Source: Pseudopithomyces maydicus (taxonomy: Eukaryota > Ascomycota > Dothideomycetes > Pleosporales > Didymosphaeriaceae). From it: DNA of 64,000 nt. Positions within the stretch are counted from its first letter, which is position 1. Each line of letters starts with the position of its first letter. Positions 10,725-22,998 of this stretch are shown here, piece after piece. The stretch lies in contig JANTUC010000008.1 of NCBI GenBank assembly GCA_026873275.1, positions 186,001-250,000 of the forward strand, given 5' to 3'. Below the pieces are notes generated by a model. It was not told the origin of the DNA and searched no databases. It saw nothing but the letters and a program-made list of their open reading frames with translations. A program made the translations under genes and the position numbers.

Positions 10725-13700
10725 ATGTCCATAGAGCCCCAGCGCACAATCGCGGCAGCCTCATTCGAGGCTATAAGCGCCTTTAACCGGTTAATTACGA
10801 CCGTTGATGAGTCTGATGACAAGAAACCAGAATTGTCTTCCAAGATTGTTGTTGATAAACAAGGTCGTTTTCACTGGCTTTTCGATGCGGAGCCGTTGCG
10901 TTATATATAGATAATAGATTTTAATAGAGTTTTATTAATAAGCCTGCCTACCACTATTATTTCTTTATTATTAAAGTTATAAGGTCGTCTATCTATTTAA
11001 TATTATATTAAATAATTCTTAATACAGCCTTTTATTGCTTATAATTTAAATAATTTAAATTAAAATTACGGTATTTAGTAAGATTAAAAAAGATTTTATT
11101 AAAAGTTTTATATTACCTTTTAATATATTCTTTTTTTATTATAATTAATACTATTGCCTATAGAGTATAATTAGTATTAAATAGTGGGGGAGTATATACT
11201 TATAATACCTCTTTAAAATAGTAAAATAGATTCTTAAAAGTTTAAATTTTTATTTTTTATTAAAATTTTTTTTATTATTTTCTTTTTCTCTTTATTATTT
11301 TTACTAATAATATTACTTCTCTTAAAGGACTCCTTTATAGTAATAATATTAAGTTTTTTAATATTATAGTAGAAAGATAGATTATTATTTTTATTAATAA
11401 TTAGAATATATATTTCTTTAACTATAATAGTTAAGTTCTAATAAATAATTTAATAAAAAGTTGAAGATGCAAAGGTAAATATATATTAAAAAAGTCTTTT
11501 TAAGTTTTTTATACTCTTTAGCTTCTATAGTACTAAGACTTACTATTTATTCTACTATTTTAATATACTTTTTATACCCTTATTAATTATATTTATTTTC
11601 TTTTATTTAGTATATTATTCTATTTTTATTACTATTAAATTTATTATATCTAATTTACTCTTAGTAGCTGGAGTCGGCATGACCTGTATAGGTTTTTTAT
11701 AACGTTAATTGAACACCATAAGGTCGTTTTCACGTCTAGGCTGGAAACATCGGAGCGCTACAGAGTCCTATTTCTGCAGCATCTTTGGATTCTCGGCTCA
11801 GCGATGCTCCCCAAGTGCAGCGACAAGTTTTGATGATCTTAGAGCGATTAATCCAGTCAATCAAGAAGGGTGAGTTCTCCGACGGATTGTTGAAACGCGA
11901 ATTAATGATAATCAGCAACATCTATCGCCTCTGGCGATGTACCAAACAGAATAGATTCCTCAGACATTGATGATTCTGAAATCTCTAGTAGCGATGAAGA
12001 TGAACTTTCTTCGATATCTTCTGTTGATGATGTTCCATTCTCACCAAAAATCATGGCAAAATCGGAAATTGGAGAGCTCCGGCAAGCAATCAATGACACG
12101 ATAACCAATCTCTTCAAACTATCAATCGCCATAAGAAAGCCCACTCCACGCGGCAGATACGCTGCTTCAAAGAGTCTACCACCTTTCGATGCTTCGTTTG
12201 ACATCGCGCATGTCCAGCATAAGTTTCCTGATATAACAGGATGGCTGGCTGAACGGTTGGGAAAAGCTATCACGCGGCGTCGTGAGTATTTTCGATACCG
12301 CAGAGAGCATAGAGCCAAGCTGGACCATCCAATTTCTCATTTGAAAACAAGAAAAGAAATCGAAGAAGAAAATCAATCTCCAGCTAAACCAAATGTTACA
12401 TTTTCGCGCAGCCAACCTGACAACTTAGACGAGATAGCGGAAACACTTGTCCACACAAAGGCTACTACATTCATCACTAGTTTACCTATACAAATCATGC
12501 GAACTGAGCAGGAAGAAGCTGAGTCTCTAACGTCCTATGCCACCTCCGTGGAAGAGAACTCACTACATGCATTGCATGTACCAAATCCTCCAGAATGTAT
12601 TGAAGGCATCGATTTTGAGTACGGTAAACCATTTGAATGCCCATACTGCTTGACTATCCAAAGCGTAAGGAGTTGGCATGAGTGGAAGTATGTTTATGTC
12701 TGGCTGGTGTTACCCAAACAGCTGACGCAAGCACAGAAGACATGTTTTCAGAGATCTCCAGCCATACATGTGCACCTTCGAAGAATGTAGCTCGCAACTT
12801 TTTCCGAACGACGTTCATGGTGGGAGCATGAGATACGTGCACATAGGAAACAGTGGCGCTGCAACTCATGTCAACATGCGCCATTCCATACATCTCAGGC
12901 GCTAGAAAACCATCTAAGAGAAGTTCACGTCGGAGACTTTATGGAAGTGCAGCTGTCCGCTATCCTAAAACTTTGCGAAGTTACGCATGACCGTTTTCCA
13001 GCGTCTGTGTGCCCCCTCTGTAGTGACTGGAAACTTCACTCGTTACCGGAAGCACCGAACGACAGTACTATATATGCCACAGTCTCTCAATTCAGACGAC
13101 ATTTAGGGAAGCATCTGGAACAATTAGCGTTGTTTAGCTTACCTCGAGCGTCGGACAGCGTTTCGGCCGACGATGGTGGTGATTCCGACAATGCTGTAGT
13201 CGATGAGAGTGATACCAATTCTTCTAATCTTTCCAACTCCCAAGATGACAGTGTGCAAGACAATGATATCGAATTAGAAGTACAGCCCTCCGAGTCTTTG
13301 ATGGATATTCGACACCCTGCAGTTTCTGAAATGAAGGATTGGGATCTTCGAGTTGTCGAGCAGTACCTCTCTTCATTCTTCGCAGAAGTCCGAGAGACCC
13401 GAAAGTCTCTCAATAAGGCCGACTTTGCTTTCATATCAGATGCGCTATTCCTGATTGGAAAACCCTGGTGGGCTCGTAATCCCAGGCTCTGTGCAATTCT
13501 GGGCATCTCTGGCCGACTTTTACTCACTTCTATCCCCGAGATTAAATCACTGAGAGACATAGGGATACCTTTCTATCGTAACGACTTACCTCCAGTATTG
13601 AGACCCGGATTCGATTTTGAAGAAGCGCAGAAGCAATTTTTAAACAACGCATTTGAATTTATGAAAGATGAAGGTGTCATTCAATACCATTTCCACCTTT

Positions 13701-14668
13701 CTGATTCTTCTAAAATACCTTTCGTAATGGAGAGAAAGCTTTTTCACCACGAATTCTACACAATCGAAAAGATTCGTAGCATTGTGAACCGGAAAGAATA
13801 CGCAAGGAAGCTCGTTCAAAAACAGAAACCTATGGCCTCAGTTATGGAACGAATGGACAGAGAAGTTTCAGAAATGAGAAGATTAGCTCACAGGCATATG
13901 TTCAAGTTCATGGGGAGCTATTCAGATCCAAGGTTAGTAGATACGAAGAGTCATGCGATGACAGCGTTCTAATGCTAGTATAGACACGTTGCAATAATCA
14001 TGTCGCCTGTCCCAGATTATACTCTTGACGAGTTTCTAGCTTCTAGAGACTTATCGCCCGAACGCCATTCTTTTCTCGAGACACTTTTCGGCTGTCTCGC
14101 CTCGGCTCTGAGTTATTTGCATTCACGAGCGCTCTCTCATAACAACATAAATCCTGGAGTAAGTGAAATAATCTGTACAACATGTATCTATTGACAAAGT
14201 CCGCAGAACATCTTTGTCAAGTCACATGAAGTATTTTTGACGGGTTTTGATAACGTTAAGTATTTGGATGAAAAACACCCAACTTCTTTTAAATCGAAAA
14301 CATTCACGCCAAAATATCGTGCACCTGAATTTGATCCAACAGCAAAACCGACCTCTGCATTTGATATATGGTCGATGGGATGCGTTTACTTGAGAATTTG
14401 GACAGTGCTATGTGGACGAACATTATCAGCGCTTGAGGGGTATATGGAGTCTAAACTTGGGGAAGAGACTGTTGAATATCATCAGATTCAAGCCATGCTC
14501 GAATGGCACTACATGACCCGCTCTGAACTAGAACCTGGTAGTCACTTGCAGATACCATGCCAGTGGATCTTACCAATGCTTCATTTGGATCCTGAGAGGC
14601 GTCCCACTGCGTCAGAGCTGTTTGGTCTTATGAAAACGACAAATTTCATTGGGGGTTGCTGTCTGTAG
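10725..14668 (+). pseudogene. C2H2 zinc finger / kinase-like fusion gene, disrupted
   Basis: Pieces: 10725-10874, 11734-11869, 11916-12687, 12737-13932, 13984-14158 and 14207-14668. Introns are 46-51 nt with good signals (GTGAGT 11870, GTATGT 12688, GTTAGT 13933, GTAAGT 14159), all phase-consistent. The product starts with a fungal N-terminal signalling-type region (GRFH...AGNIGAL). C2H2 motifs follow: FECPYC...HEWKRH, YMCTFEEC and WRCNSC...HLREVH. After an acidic linker comes a kinase-like domain: N-lobe with KEYARK, HNNINP where HRD-K-x-x-x-N is expected, LTGFDN where DFG is expected, then YRAPEF, FDIWSMGCVYL and the DPERRPTASEL end motif. Three breaks are seen: an AT-rich insertion after residue 50, an in-frame TAG (11737) where Trp is expected, and a one-base frameshift near 12813-12820 between LFPNDVH and WWEHEIRAH. 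The catalytic motifs are degenerate, so even an intact form would be a likely pseudokinase. Confidence 0.8.
10861..11733. mobile_element. AT-rich (RIP-like) insertion flanked by a 14-bp direct repeat
   Basis: AAGGTCGTTTTCAC is present at 10861-10874 and again at 11720-11733, exactly where the host frame is interrupted. That is what a target-site duplication or a recombination scar would look like. Between them lies 845 bp, of which 10910-11690 is almost pure A/T with no usable reading frame; the outer ~35-60 bases are of normal composition. I see no clear terminal inverted repeats, LTRs or transposase. Extreme AT content is the usual footprint of repeat-induced point mutation on transposon copies in ascomycetes. 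Identity of the original element is unknown. Confidence 0.6.
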
Positions 14669-15949
14669 AGTGCGAATATGCCGTACATCGGTATACTGTA
14701 TATCTAAATGACTTTGGATCTGCTGCCATTTTGCATAGTGTAAATGTGTGATTGTAGATCTAGATCTGCTCCCTAGATTCTAATATCTATTTTTTAATTA
14801 TTTATACTTAACTTAGGTGTTAGTCTAACGACCTTATTCCTAACTTAACTTTTATATATTTTATTATATACTTATAATTTATGTACCTTTTTTTCTATCC
14901 TTTATCTAACATAAAGTATAAATATAAAAAGAATATTTTAAATCTTTTTTTAAATAAAAAGAATCTCTTTTTTATAAAGGAAGGCTAATAATTAATTAAT
15001 TAGTTTTTATTAAATAAAATTTTATTCTTATTTATACTATATCTGCCTTTACTTTATGACTTAAGAGTAAACTTAATAAGAGAAATGTGGTTTGATATGG
15101 CGTGTTACACCTGACTTATTTAGAAGGCTCCAGATAGCGCTTTAACGGTCACCCTAAGATAAAATACCTATAATATTAAATGTGTCTATGTCTAGGTGGT
15201 TTTATCAGATTAGGGGTTAAATTAGTGTAGTTTTTCTAGAGGTCAATAGGTTTTGTCAACTTGTTTATACTGCTATAATGATTTCTCTAGTGAACACCAA
15301 TCGTTATTGATAAGTTCGTCGGTCCATATAAACCGGGTAGTGGAGACGAATGTCCCAAGAGCCAAATTTCAGTTACATTGACCCTCTCATGTTCGGTCTA
15401 TTGTTCTGACACCATCTATTAATAAACCCGTTTCTTCTAGTGTACGTTCAGCTAGAGTTAACATGACTTGTCTAAGTCTTTAGGAAAATAATCGAATGGC
15501 TGACTGCAGCCTCACAACACAAGATGTATGTACGCTATACGGTAAATCATTATCACAACCCAGCCAAATGAATCATTCACATCACCGAGTTCAGCCCCTC
15601 AGAACTAGCCCTACATACACACAGAATCCCCCAATATGAAGAATAGCCGCGAAGCGCTCTCTGTCTAGGTCCTTAGGGAAACGACTAAATGACCGAGCGC
15701 TCCAACCATCGCTCACTAAGAGGAAAATACTCCGAACTGTCCTCCCACTACCAACGATCCAATTTAAAAACACTAATTCGCCACTCATCACCCACTACCC
15801 GAACTCAACACTACACACAAGCACACTCAACACCACGCAAAACACACACCATGTAAATATAAAATCCCATATATGATTCTATCTTAATCTTGGTATCTCC
15901 CACCCCACCCCATCCCATCACATACATACATAAATCAACATATACACCC
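14669..15949. other. Intergenic spacer with a second AT-rich island
   Basis: From about 14780 to 15075 the sequence is strongly AT-rich (TTTATA/AAATAAA runs) like the insertion at 10.9-11.7 kb, suggesting another RIP-degraded repeat. The remainder to 15949 is of ordinary composition and contains the catalase 3' UTR region. No gene is seen. Confidence 0.6.
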
Positions 15950-18429
15950 CTACGCATCCAAAGGAAACCTATCCAAAAACTTAAACGTCATCAACCCCTC
16001 CTTCACCTTGTCGCCCAACTCCCCAACACTCCCACTATACACACCCGGCGTCCCCGCCTCAATCCCCGCGGCCTCGAACGCCTTGGACGCCGCTCCAACA
16101 GCGGCAACCGGCTTCCCCCACTTATACGAGTCTGTCAGAATCTGCAGCGGACGACCCGCAGGGTACAGCGTCGCGAACGGGTTGGAGGTCGCGTTCTTGC
16201 CAGACGAAGCGGTGGAGTTGAGATTCGCGAGGTTGGACGGGGCGGCGAAGAGGGCGTCTGTGCCGTCTGCGATGACGAGGGCGTCGAATTGGATGGCGTC
16301 GGTTGCGGAGTACGTCTGGTCGATGCCGGGGGCGAGTTTCTCTGCGACGACGGCGAGGGAGACGTTTGCGGTCTGGAGGGCGTCCTTGAGGGCCTTTGCG
16401 CTGGAGTTCGTGGTTGCCGCGGCGGAGGTCAGGTATCCGACTTTGAGGCCGTCGATCTTGAGGAGGCCGCCTTTGACGACGGAGACGCCGGTGGTGGTGT
16501 TGTCGTGGTAGTAGGTTGGGTCTGCGTCGGGGGCGGACATGCCGAGGGCGGAGGCGACGCGGACGGCGACGTCGTGGCTGATGCGGTTGAGCTGGATGAG
16601 GACGTTGTTCTTGACGACTTCGCTCTTGAGCTGCGCGGTTTCGAAGCGGATGGCGTTGATGACGAATTGCTGCTCGACGGGGAGGAGGGAGTTGAAGTAG
16701 AGGCGGGGTTGAGACCACACGTCGGCGAAGGTGGAGGACACGGCGCGGATGAGACCACCTCGGGGGGACCTACTTGGGGCGCTAAAGAATCCTCGGCCGG
16801 TGGTCTGGTTCGCTTGTTTGGGAGCGTTTTCGTTGACTGTGTTGGGCGAGTACGCGGCTGTGTTGAGGGGGATGAACATTTGACCTGCACCGTCGCGGTT
16901 GTTGTTGCGAACAGGAACGCGCGGGCGGTTAATTGGCAGTTGTTCAAAGTTCGGGCCATTGTGACGGTTGAGTTGGGTGTCAAGGTAGGAGAAGATACGT
17001 CCCTGAAGGAGCGGATCATCTGTGAAATCGATACCTCGAACGATGTGACCAGGTTGGAACTAGCATTTCTATCAGCTTTAAATTCATAGACAGATGGGGC
17101 TAAAACTTACCATAATTTGTTCGGTTTCGGCGAAGTAGTTGGTAGGGTTTCGGTTCAGTGTCAGCTTTCCGAGAGGAGTAAAAGGCACGAGCTCCTCCGG
17201 AACAATCTTGGTGGGGTCCAAGACATCGAAACCAAACCGCAGCTGGTCGTCCTCATCCATGATCTGAGCCTGGAACTCCCACTCAGGATACATTCCACTG
17301 TCAATGCTGTCCCAAAGATCTTGACGATGGAAGTCTGCGTTCTTTCCCGCAGCGATTTGGGCCTCCTCCCAAAGCAGGGACGCCTTTCCTTGCAGAGTTT
17401 GGAAACGGAACTTGACAAGCTTGGATTTGCCATCAGCAGTGACGAAACGGAAAGTGTGGACACCCCAGCCATCCATGTGGCGATACGATCGTACAGTGCC
17501 GTGACCGCTCATAGCCCAAAAGAGGGTATGAAGACCGCTGGGCTGCTGGCTGAAGAAATCCCAGGCAGTGTCATGGCCAGTTGCGGCTTGGGGAATCTCA
17601 CGGTCTGGCATAGGCTTGACAGCGTGAATCAAGTCTGGGAACTTGATGGCATCCTGGATGAAGAAGACAGGGATGTTGTTTCCAACGATGTCTGTGTATG
17701 AAATTAGTATTGCAGCCTTTCATAGTGGATTCAAGATGATGTGAATATTCAGATTGCCAAGCATACAACTTTGACAGCCAGTATGATAGTAATCCGAATA
17801 ACACGTGACGCTCCGCTCAACCATAGAAGTAACTTACCATAGTTGCCTTCATCAGTGTAGAACCTGACAGCAAATCCATGAACATCCCGGACTGTGTCGG
17901 AGGAGCCGCGGCTGCCTGCAACAGTGGAGAATCGGATGAAGACATCCGTCTGCTTACCCCCAGAATTAAGGAAGGAAGCATCCGTCACGTTCGACCAATC
18001 GCCATAAGACTCAAAAACCCCGTGGGCTCCTGCGCCTCGAGCATGGACTGCTCTCTCAGGCACGCGCTCATGATCGAAGTGCGTAATCTGTAGACATTAG
18101 CATTGGTCAGTGGAGATGGAATTTCGGCTAACCTTCTGACGGAAGATGAAGTCTTCAAGAAGGGTAGGTCCTCTCTCCCCTGCTTTGAGGCTGTTCTGGT
18201 CCTCGAAAGGTCCTCCCACATCACTGGTCAGATAGCCTCCGTCGTTGTCGTTCATCTCGAACTGAGCAAGGAACTCCTCCGTGCGAGTGGCAGTCGGGGT
18301 TGAATCATCCCTTCTGACGGGCGGGTGATGCGCGGGGAGTTCACGAGCATCGGTCTCCATGTAAGGACAAGCAGCATAACTGAGGCCATGGCAGGCCGCG
18401 AGGGCGGCGAGGAGTCGTGAAGCAACCAT
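15950..18429 (-). CDS. catB: Large-subunit secreted catalase
   Basis: Four exons: 18429-18133, 18087-17838, 17691-17111 and 17059-15950, with introns of 45, 146 and 51 nt and matching phases. The product is 745 residues, the usual length of clade-2 large-subunit catalases. It has a signal peptide (SRLLAALAACHGLSYA) followed by a short pro-region ending near RRDD. The active-site His is in PERAVHARG (~114), the distal region is DIVGNNIPVFF (~183-193), and the heme-ligand Tyr is in RIFSYLDTQ (~401). The C-terminal ~190 residues form the flavodoxin/GATase-like domain of large catalases. The enzyme dismutates hydrogen peroxide to water and oxygen, in the cell wall or outside the cell for this subgroup. 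It resembles Aspergillus CatB; the symbol is by family resemblance. The coding sequence is intact. Confidence 0.93.
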
Positions 18430-21200
18430 GTTGAAGCTGACTGAAGGACAAGCCTACGGACAACGAGATGGCATCGGCTGCCTTTTAAACATCAACGATC
18501 ATCCACTCATGCTGATGGTCGACTGACCGGCGCCCTGGTCGTGACCCGGCCATCACGGTGCGCCCAACGCCATTTGTGGACTGACAGATGAAAGGGTCGA
18601 GGGCGTAATTGCAGGGCAAAGCCCAAAGAGGACGTATCCCTGCCAGGGACGCTGTAGATTGGCAGACACCAGCATTCGATGGCGGTGTTGCTATTGGTGC
18701 CTTGCCAACAACCCGCCCATGGTCAATTTTGGTATCTGTTAGTATGGGATGATCAAGTCTCCAAGCGTCACCACCCCCACTACAATAGACGTTAGTGTCC
18801 CGGGTTCAAGGATTTGAATGTGATGCCAAGAGCGATGCTGATCTGTGAACGCGGCACGGTACACAACGTCGACGCAAGCATCTTGGTCCAACACCGATAG
18901 GAACAACTTTCCAAAACCCTGGGACATGTACGCCAACGAAAAGGGAAGGTCGAGACAGGGTTCTACGATATTTCTGGAGATGAGGCGCACTCAGTACAGC
19001 ATTCGCCCAAATACTTTTGTTCAGATCAGGAATGTGAATTTGCTATCATGACGACGTGATTGGACGCGCCAGCAAGGGCATCGGGCCGGTAGAGCTATTG
19101 GCAGAGTTGCTAAGACAATGGATATCATTCGATCAAGGTGGGGAACAGAGCGTGGGTGAAGAAGGTGGCCTCAGTGGCCAAGCTTCCAAGGTTGTCCCCC
19201 TGCGGCGTGACGATAGACAAGGATAACCGGTAGGTTTAGCGAGCATGAAAGAGACATGAACCTAAAAAATTGGCGCGGCTAGGCGACTCGGCAGCGGTCG
19301 GAGGGATAGTGTGCAAAAGGGTCTCGGAGGATTATGGAAGCACGGTAACCTAGATGCTCTCACGTTAGTAATGGTGTAGGCCTGGCTGGTCGAGCTGCCA
19401 AGGCAGGGCGGTAGCAACATCACAAACAACCATTGCGTAATCTGCACAAACAACCCTGGTATAGGAAAGATAGGATGTATCTAGATGAAGTGCGGAGATA
19501 ACTCCGATCTGCCAAGTCTCGAGCCGCTGGGAAAATTCTCACCCTTTTGCACTGTGACAACGGGAGAGCATGCATCTCAGTAAGCAGCAAAGCTAGGAGC
19601 CGCCGAAGGATGTAAACTCGCCCGAGTTGTTGGACCGACGTGAGATTCAGGGTGAGATTAGTGACAATGCAGCAGGTGTTGGGTGCATGAGCTCAGCATA
19701 TTCCGAGCTGTAATGGCCAGGATTGCGGTTGGCGAGCCAGGAACGGACAGATGAATCCTGGAGCGCGGGAGAGAGCCGCCCCGTATAACGGTGATCAACG
19801 AGCATGGAGCTAAAGCAAAGCAGGTTAGCACAGCATGGAATAAGTTTGAGTTCGGTGTGTCGCAAAGTCGCGCAGCCTCAAATTGCACCGACGAAGCGCG
19901 GTATCACTTTGACAGGTCGTACTTTCCAATTAGCCCAGTAATTGCGTAGGACGGTAATATTGTTTGTTTGCGTGTCAAAAGGTTGCACGTGTGCCGCGGA
20001 GCTGTCGTGCCCTGCTAGAAATACAGTGCTAGACTCCGCAGTCTCCACAGTTACACTTTGATAGCTGCGGCAGGGTACGTCCGCGGGCATGTCGCTTCCC
20101 ATGTGCTCTGCATCGGCGACGGCTAATCGGGGCGACGTGGCCGGCGACGATCCCTATTAGACTTATACAAATCGTCCAGACGCCTTCATCTCTGTCAGCA
20201 GAAAGTCCTTGGTGGCCCAAGTCCGCTTCTCGCACTCGACGATCGATGAAAGCCGCCGAATTTTGATCTAGGATCCCGTACTACCGCGCATCGCGCCCAA
20301 TCTATTCATGAGGCTCGCTGAAGCTCCGAGGAGGCACAATACTCTTGCTGGCATGGAGGGTCACCCACTCTAAACGCGTCCTGGGATCAGAATAACCGTG
20401 TCTCTCCTCTCTTCGGGGCCAGCAACCGGCCGAGCTGGAATCAACGACAAGGCATCGCGACTCGATTTTGGTGTGTCCCGATTGTCAATGGATGGCCTTG
20501 AAGGCCGGTCGATGGAAAGTGTTCAGGCAATCCGCGTCACATTGTAACGCGTGCCGACGGATGGAGGGCGCTTAGAATTCAGATTTCACAAGGCGTAGAT
20601 GGTTGCGCTGCGGTTTAGGACATTAAGCACCGGGAGTCGATGGTTGCCGTGAGTGAGATTATGGATGGATGCAGGAGGAATTATTTGCCTGGCAGCCTCT
20701 TCGTGAGCGACTTCCTCTCTGTGTCGTCCAGAGAAGGCGCGATACGGGTTCGCCAAGCGCCACTTCCCCTCCCAGGCGCCAACGGTGGGTGTGGCTTTCC
20801 CATGACATCAGTGGGCGCTTCTGTGAACCACTGCTTACAGTCGATGCCCTCGACCCTCAGACAAGGTCATCCTGCGCTCCACTTCCGTATTCCTGCGCGT
20901 CAATTGTTTCAAACATCTCCAGAAACTACTCCACTCGCCTTAAACAAATATTCGTCTGCAATCTGCGTAACCGCCTGCAAAGCCGAGCGATCCACCCAGC
21001 GCTTCATCCCGGCGCATCCTGGCTAAGAATAGTTGCGCATACAACGCGATATACTTAATCCCAAGGCTCTCGCCAGCAGATTCGAGATGTAAGCTGGTCT
21101 TCGTTTTCTTTACTCTGCTCTCATAGCGCTGCATTTCGTAGACTTCATTCTTGATTTCTCGTCCTACATTGCATCTCAAGTCTCATTTACCGGCGTCATT
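18430..21200. other. Intergenic spacer, catalase promoter and upstream of the Pil1-family gene
   Basis: This is about 2.8 kb of ordinary-composition sequence between divergently transcribed catalase and Pil1-family genes. Short frames on both strands (up to ~130 codons) lack domain, signal or splice support. No RNA gene or repeat is visible. The part near 21060-21200 is pyrimidine-rich and probably 5' UTR. Confidence 0.6.
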
Positions 21201-22436
21201 ATGGCTATCTATGCTTATCCCTCCAACCTACCACCCCCACCCCCACCTCCTCCAGCCTACACCACTTCGCCTCCGCGATCCTTGAGTCGGGCACGTTCGC
21301 TTACAAACATGTCTTCGCGCGTCAGGAATCGATCGTTGTCCATTAGATCCAAGAAGGATGCCTCCAGCAGTGGAGAGAAGACCGCGCCAAAGCATCGCTT
21401 CACCATGGCATCGCTCCGCGGCATGCAGCAGCCCGACCTGTCGAAGAAGCTCTACAAGCTTATCAAGACGGAAAATCATGCTATTGGTGCCTACGAGTCG
21501 GCCGGACGCGAGCGCGTTTCCATTGCCCAGCAGCTCTCTGAGTGGGGCGAAGCAACGAATGATGACAGCATTTCGGAAGTCTCAGACAAGCTGGGAGTAC
21601 TCATGGCCGAGATTGCAGAGCAGGAGGATGCATACGCCCAGTCACTCGAGGAGTACAGGAGCGTTCTGAAGCAAATCCGCAACACGGAAAGTTCGGTTCA
21701 ACCCAGTCGGGACCACAAGGCAAAGGTAGGAGTGTAACTCGTGTATAGAGCTAGAACGTGGCTAACGTTGTCATAGGTGTCGGATGAGATCGCTAAGCTC
21801 AAGTACAAGGAGCCACAGAGCACTAAGATTGTCCAGCTTGAACAGGAGCTCGTCCGAGCCGAGGCCCAGAGCTTGGTTGCAGAGGCACAACTAACCAACA
21901 TTGTAAGCTCACGGGCAACAGAGGCCTGAAAGTCTTGCTGACTGATTCAGACGCGCCAAAAGTTCAAGGAAGCCTACGACATCCACTTTGCGGCCACCAT
22001 CGAGCGCGCCGAAAAGCAGATCATCCTCGCCAAGCAGGCGCGCCGCGTGCTCAACCTCCTCGACGACACGCCGATTGTCCCGGGTGACACCCACCAACCT
22101 TTCGAGCACGGCGAAGAAGCTCGCCAAGTGCTCAATGACGCCGAAGACGAGCTCCGAAGCTGGCAGCCCAACATCGAACCGATCCACTCCTCTGCCGGGG
22201 CCCTCGGGGTCGGGGCGATGCCTGGCGCTGAAGTAGACAACAGCGCTTATGGGAGCGAGTTTGGCAAGGAGATTGGCCATCCCGCATACAGAGAGAAGAC
22301 ATCGCGGAGCAGAAGTGCGAGCGGCGGAAGACGTGCCGCTAGTGTCGGTTCGCTTGGATCGCGCGAGGGTGGTGAGGTGCAGCCTGCCTACACCGAGGCC
22401 GAACGTCGTGAGATGGCCCATGCCGGCGTCATCTAG
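21201..22436 (+). CDS. Eisosome Pil1/Lsp1-family BAR-domain protein
   Basis: Three exons: 21201-21725, 21777-21902 and 21951-22436; introns 51 and 48 nt; 378 residues. The Pil1/Lsp1 core is clear: AGRERVSIAQQLSEWGEA, SVQPSRD, KLKYKEP, a long coiled region with LEQELVRAEAQ, and LLDDTPIVPGD. These proteins form a banana-shaped BAR homodimer that assembles on the plasma membrane to make eisosomes. The N-terminus carries a run of eight prolines, then SLSRARSLTNM; a second in-frame ATG (MSSRVRNRS) gives a more family-typical start, so initiation is uncertain. It is more divergent than typical PilA/Pil1 and could be the second paralog (PilB/Meu14 type), which I cannot settle here. SEC24 follows on the same strand. 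Confidence 0.9.
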
Positions 22437-22998
22437 ACGCGATGGGTGCGTAAGTGGGCGGAGGAGTGTCTCTTTGGTTATTTCGCATTCTATGAGGCTG
22501 GATGTTATGCAACGACTGTTATGACCACGTGTATGTTAGACTTTAATCGGGCTGTAGTAGCACTAATGGATGCTCTCGGAGCTTATCGTCGCTGCCTGGG
22601 ACCGTCTGGGGCCGTCTGGGACTGTCTTCGAAGAGGACAGCGTTGCGTGAGTGGTGTGGGAGAGAGGAGAATGGGGTTGCCTGGTGAGGCTCCCGTAGCT
22701 CGCCAGGGTCCACGTCTACATTTCCGGAAGCGCCAGCTGGCAGTAGACGCAGCAGCAGATCGGGGCTCTTGGTCGGCGTCTGCGAGATTTATTAAATAGG
22801 CTCGCGTGGACCCCCAGTGGGCATCTCGATATCCAGACTCTCGCCTTGCACGGATTGGTACTAGCGGCTCCCACCCCGCGAGCTAGCGTGCTTCCCGCAG
22901 AAGACACATCGAGCTTCGAAGTGCACCTCCGAAATTCCACAACCCGTCCGACCGCCGCTTCTGCTACACGTTTGAACCATCTGCCGACCGCCTTCGAC
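22437..22998. other. Spacer between Pil1-family gene and SEC24
   Basis: This is 562 bp holding the Pil1 3' UTR and the SEC24 promoter/5' UTR. A short imperfect triplication of GG(A/G)CCGTCTGG occurs near 22600-22625. No other feature is seen. Confidence 0.6.

Noticed and set aside
10875..11719. Large AT-rich spliceosomal intron instead of an insertion
   Set aside because: It is flanked by a 14-bp duplication, the following codon is a stop, and every other intron in the gene is 46-51 nt. Kept as the alternative explanation only.
15890..17089. 399-codon plus-strand frame opposite the catalase exons
   Set aside because: It is the antisense of GC-rich catalase coding sequence; the catalase motifs and splice phases decide the strand.
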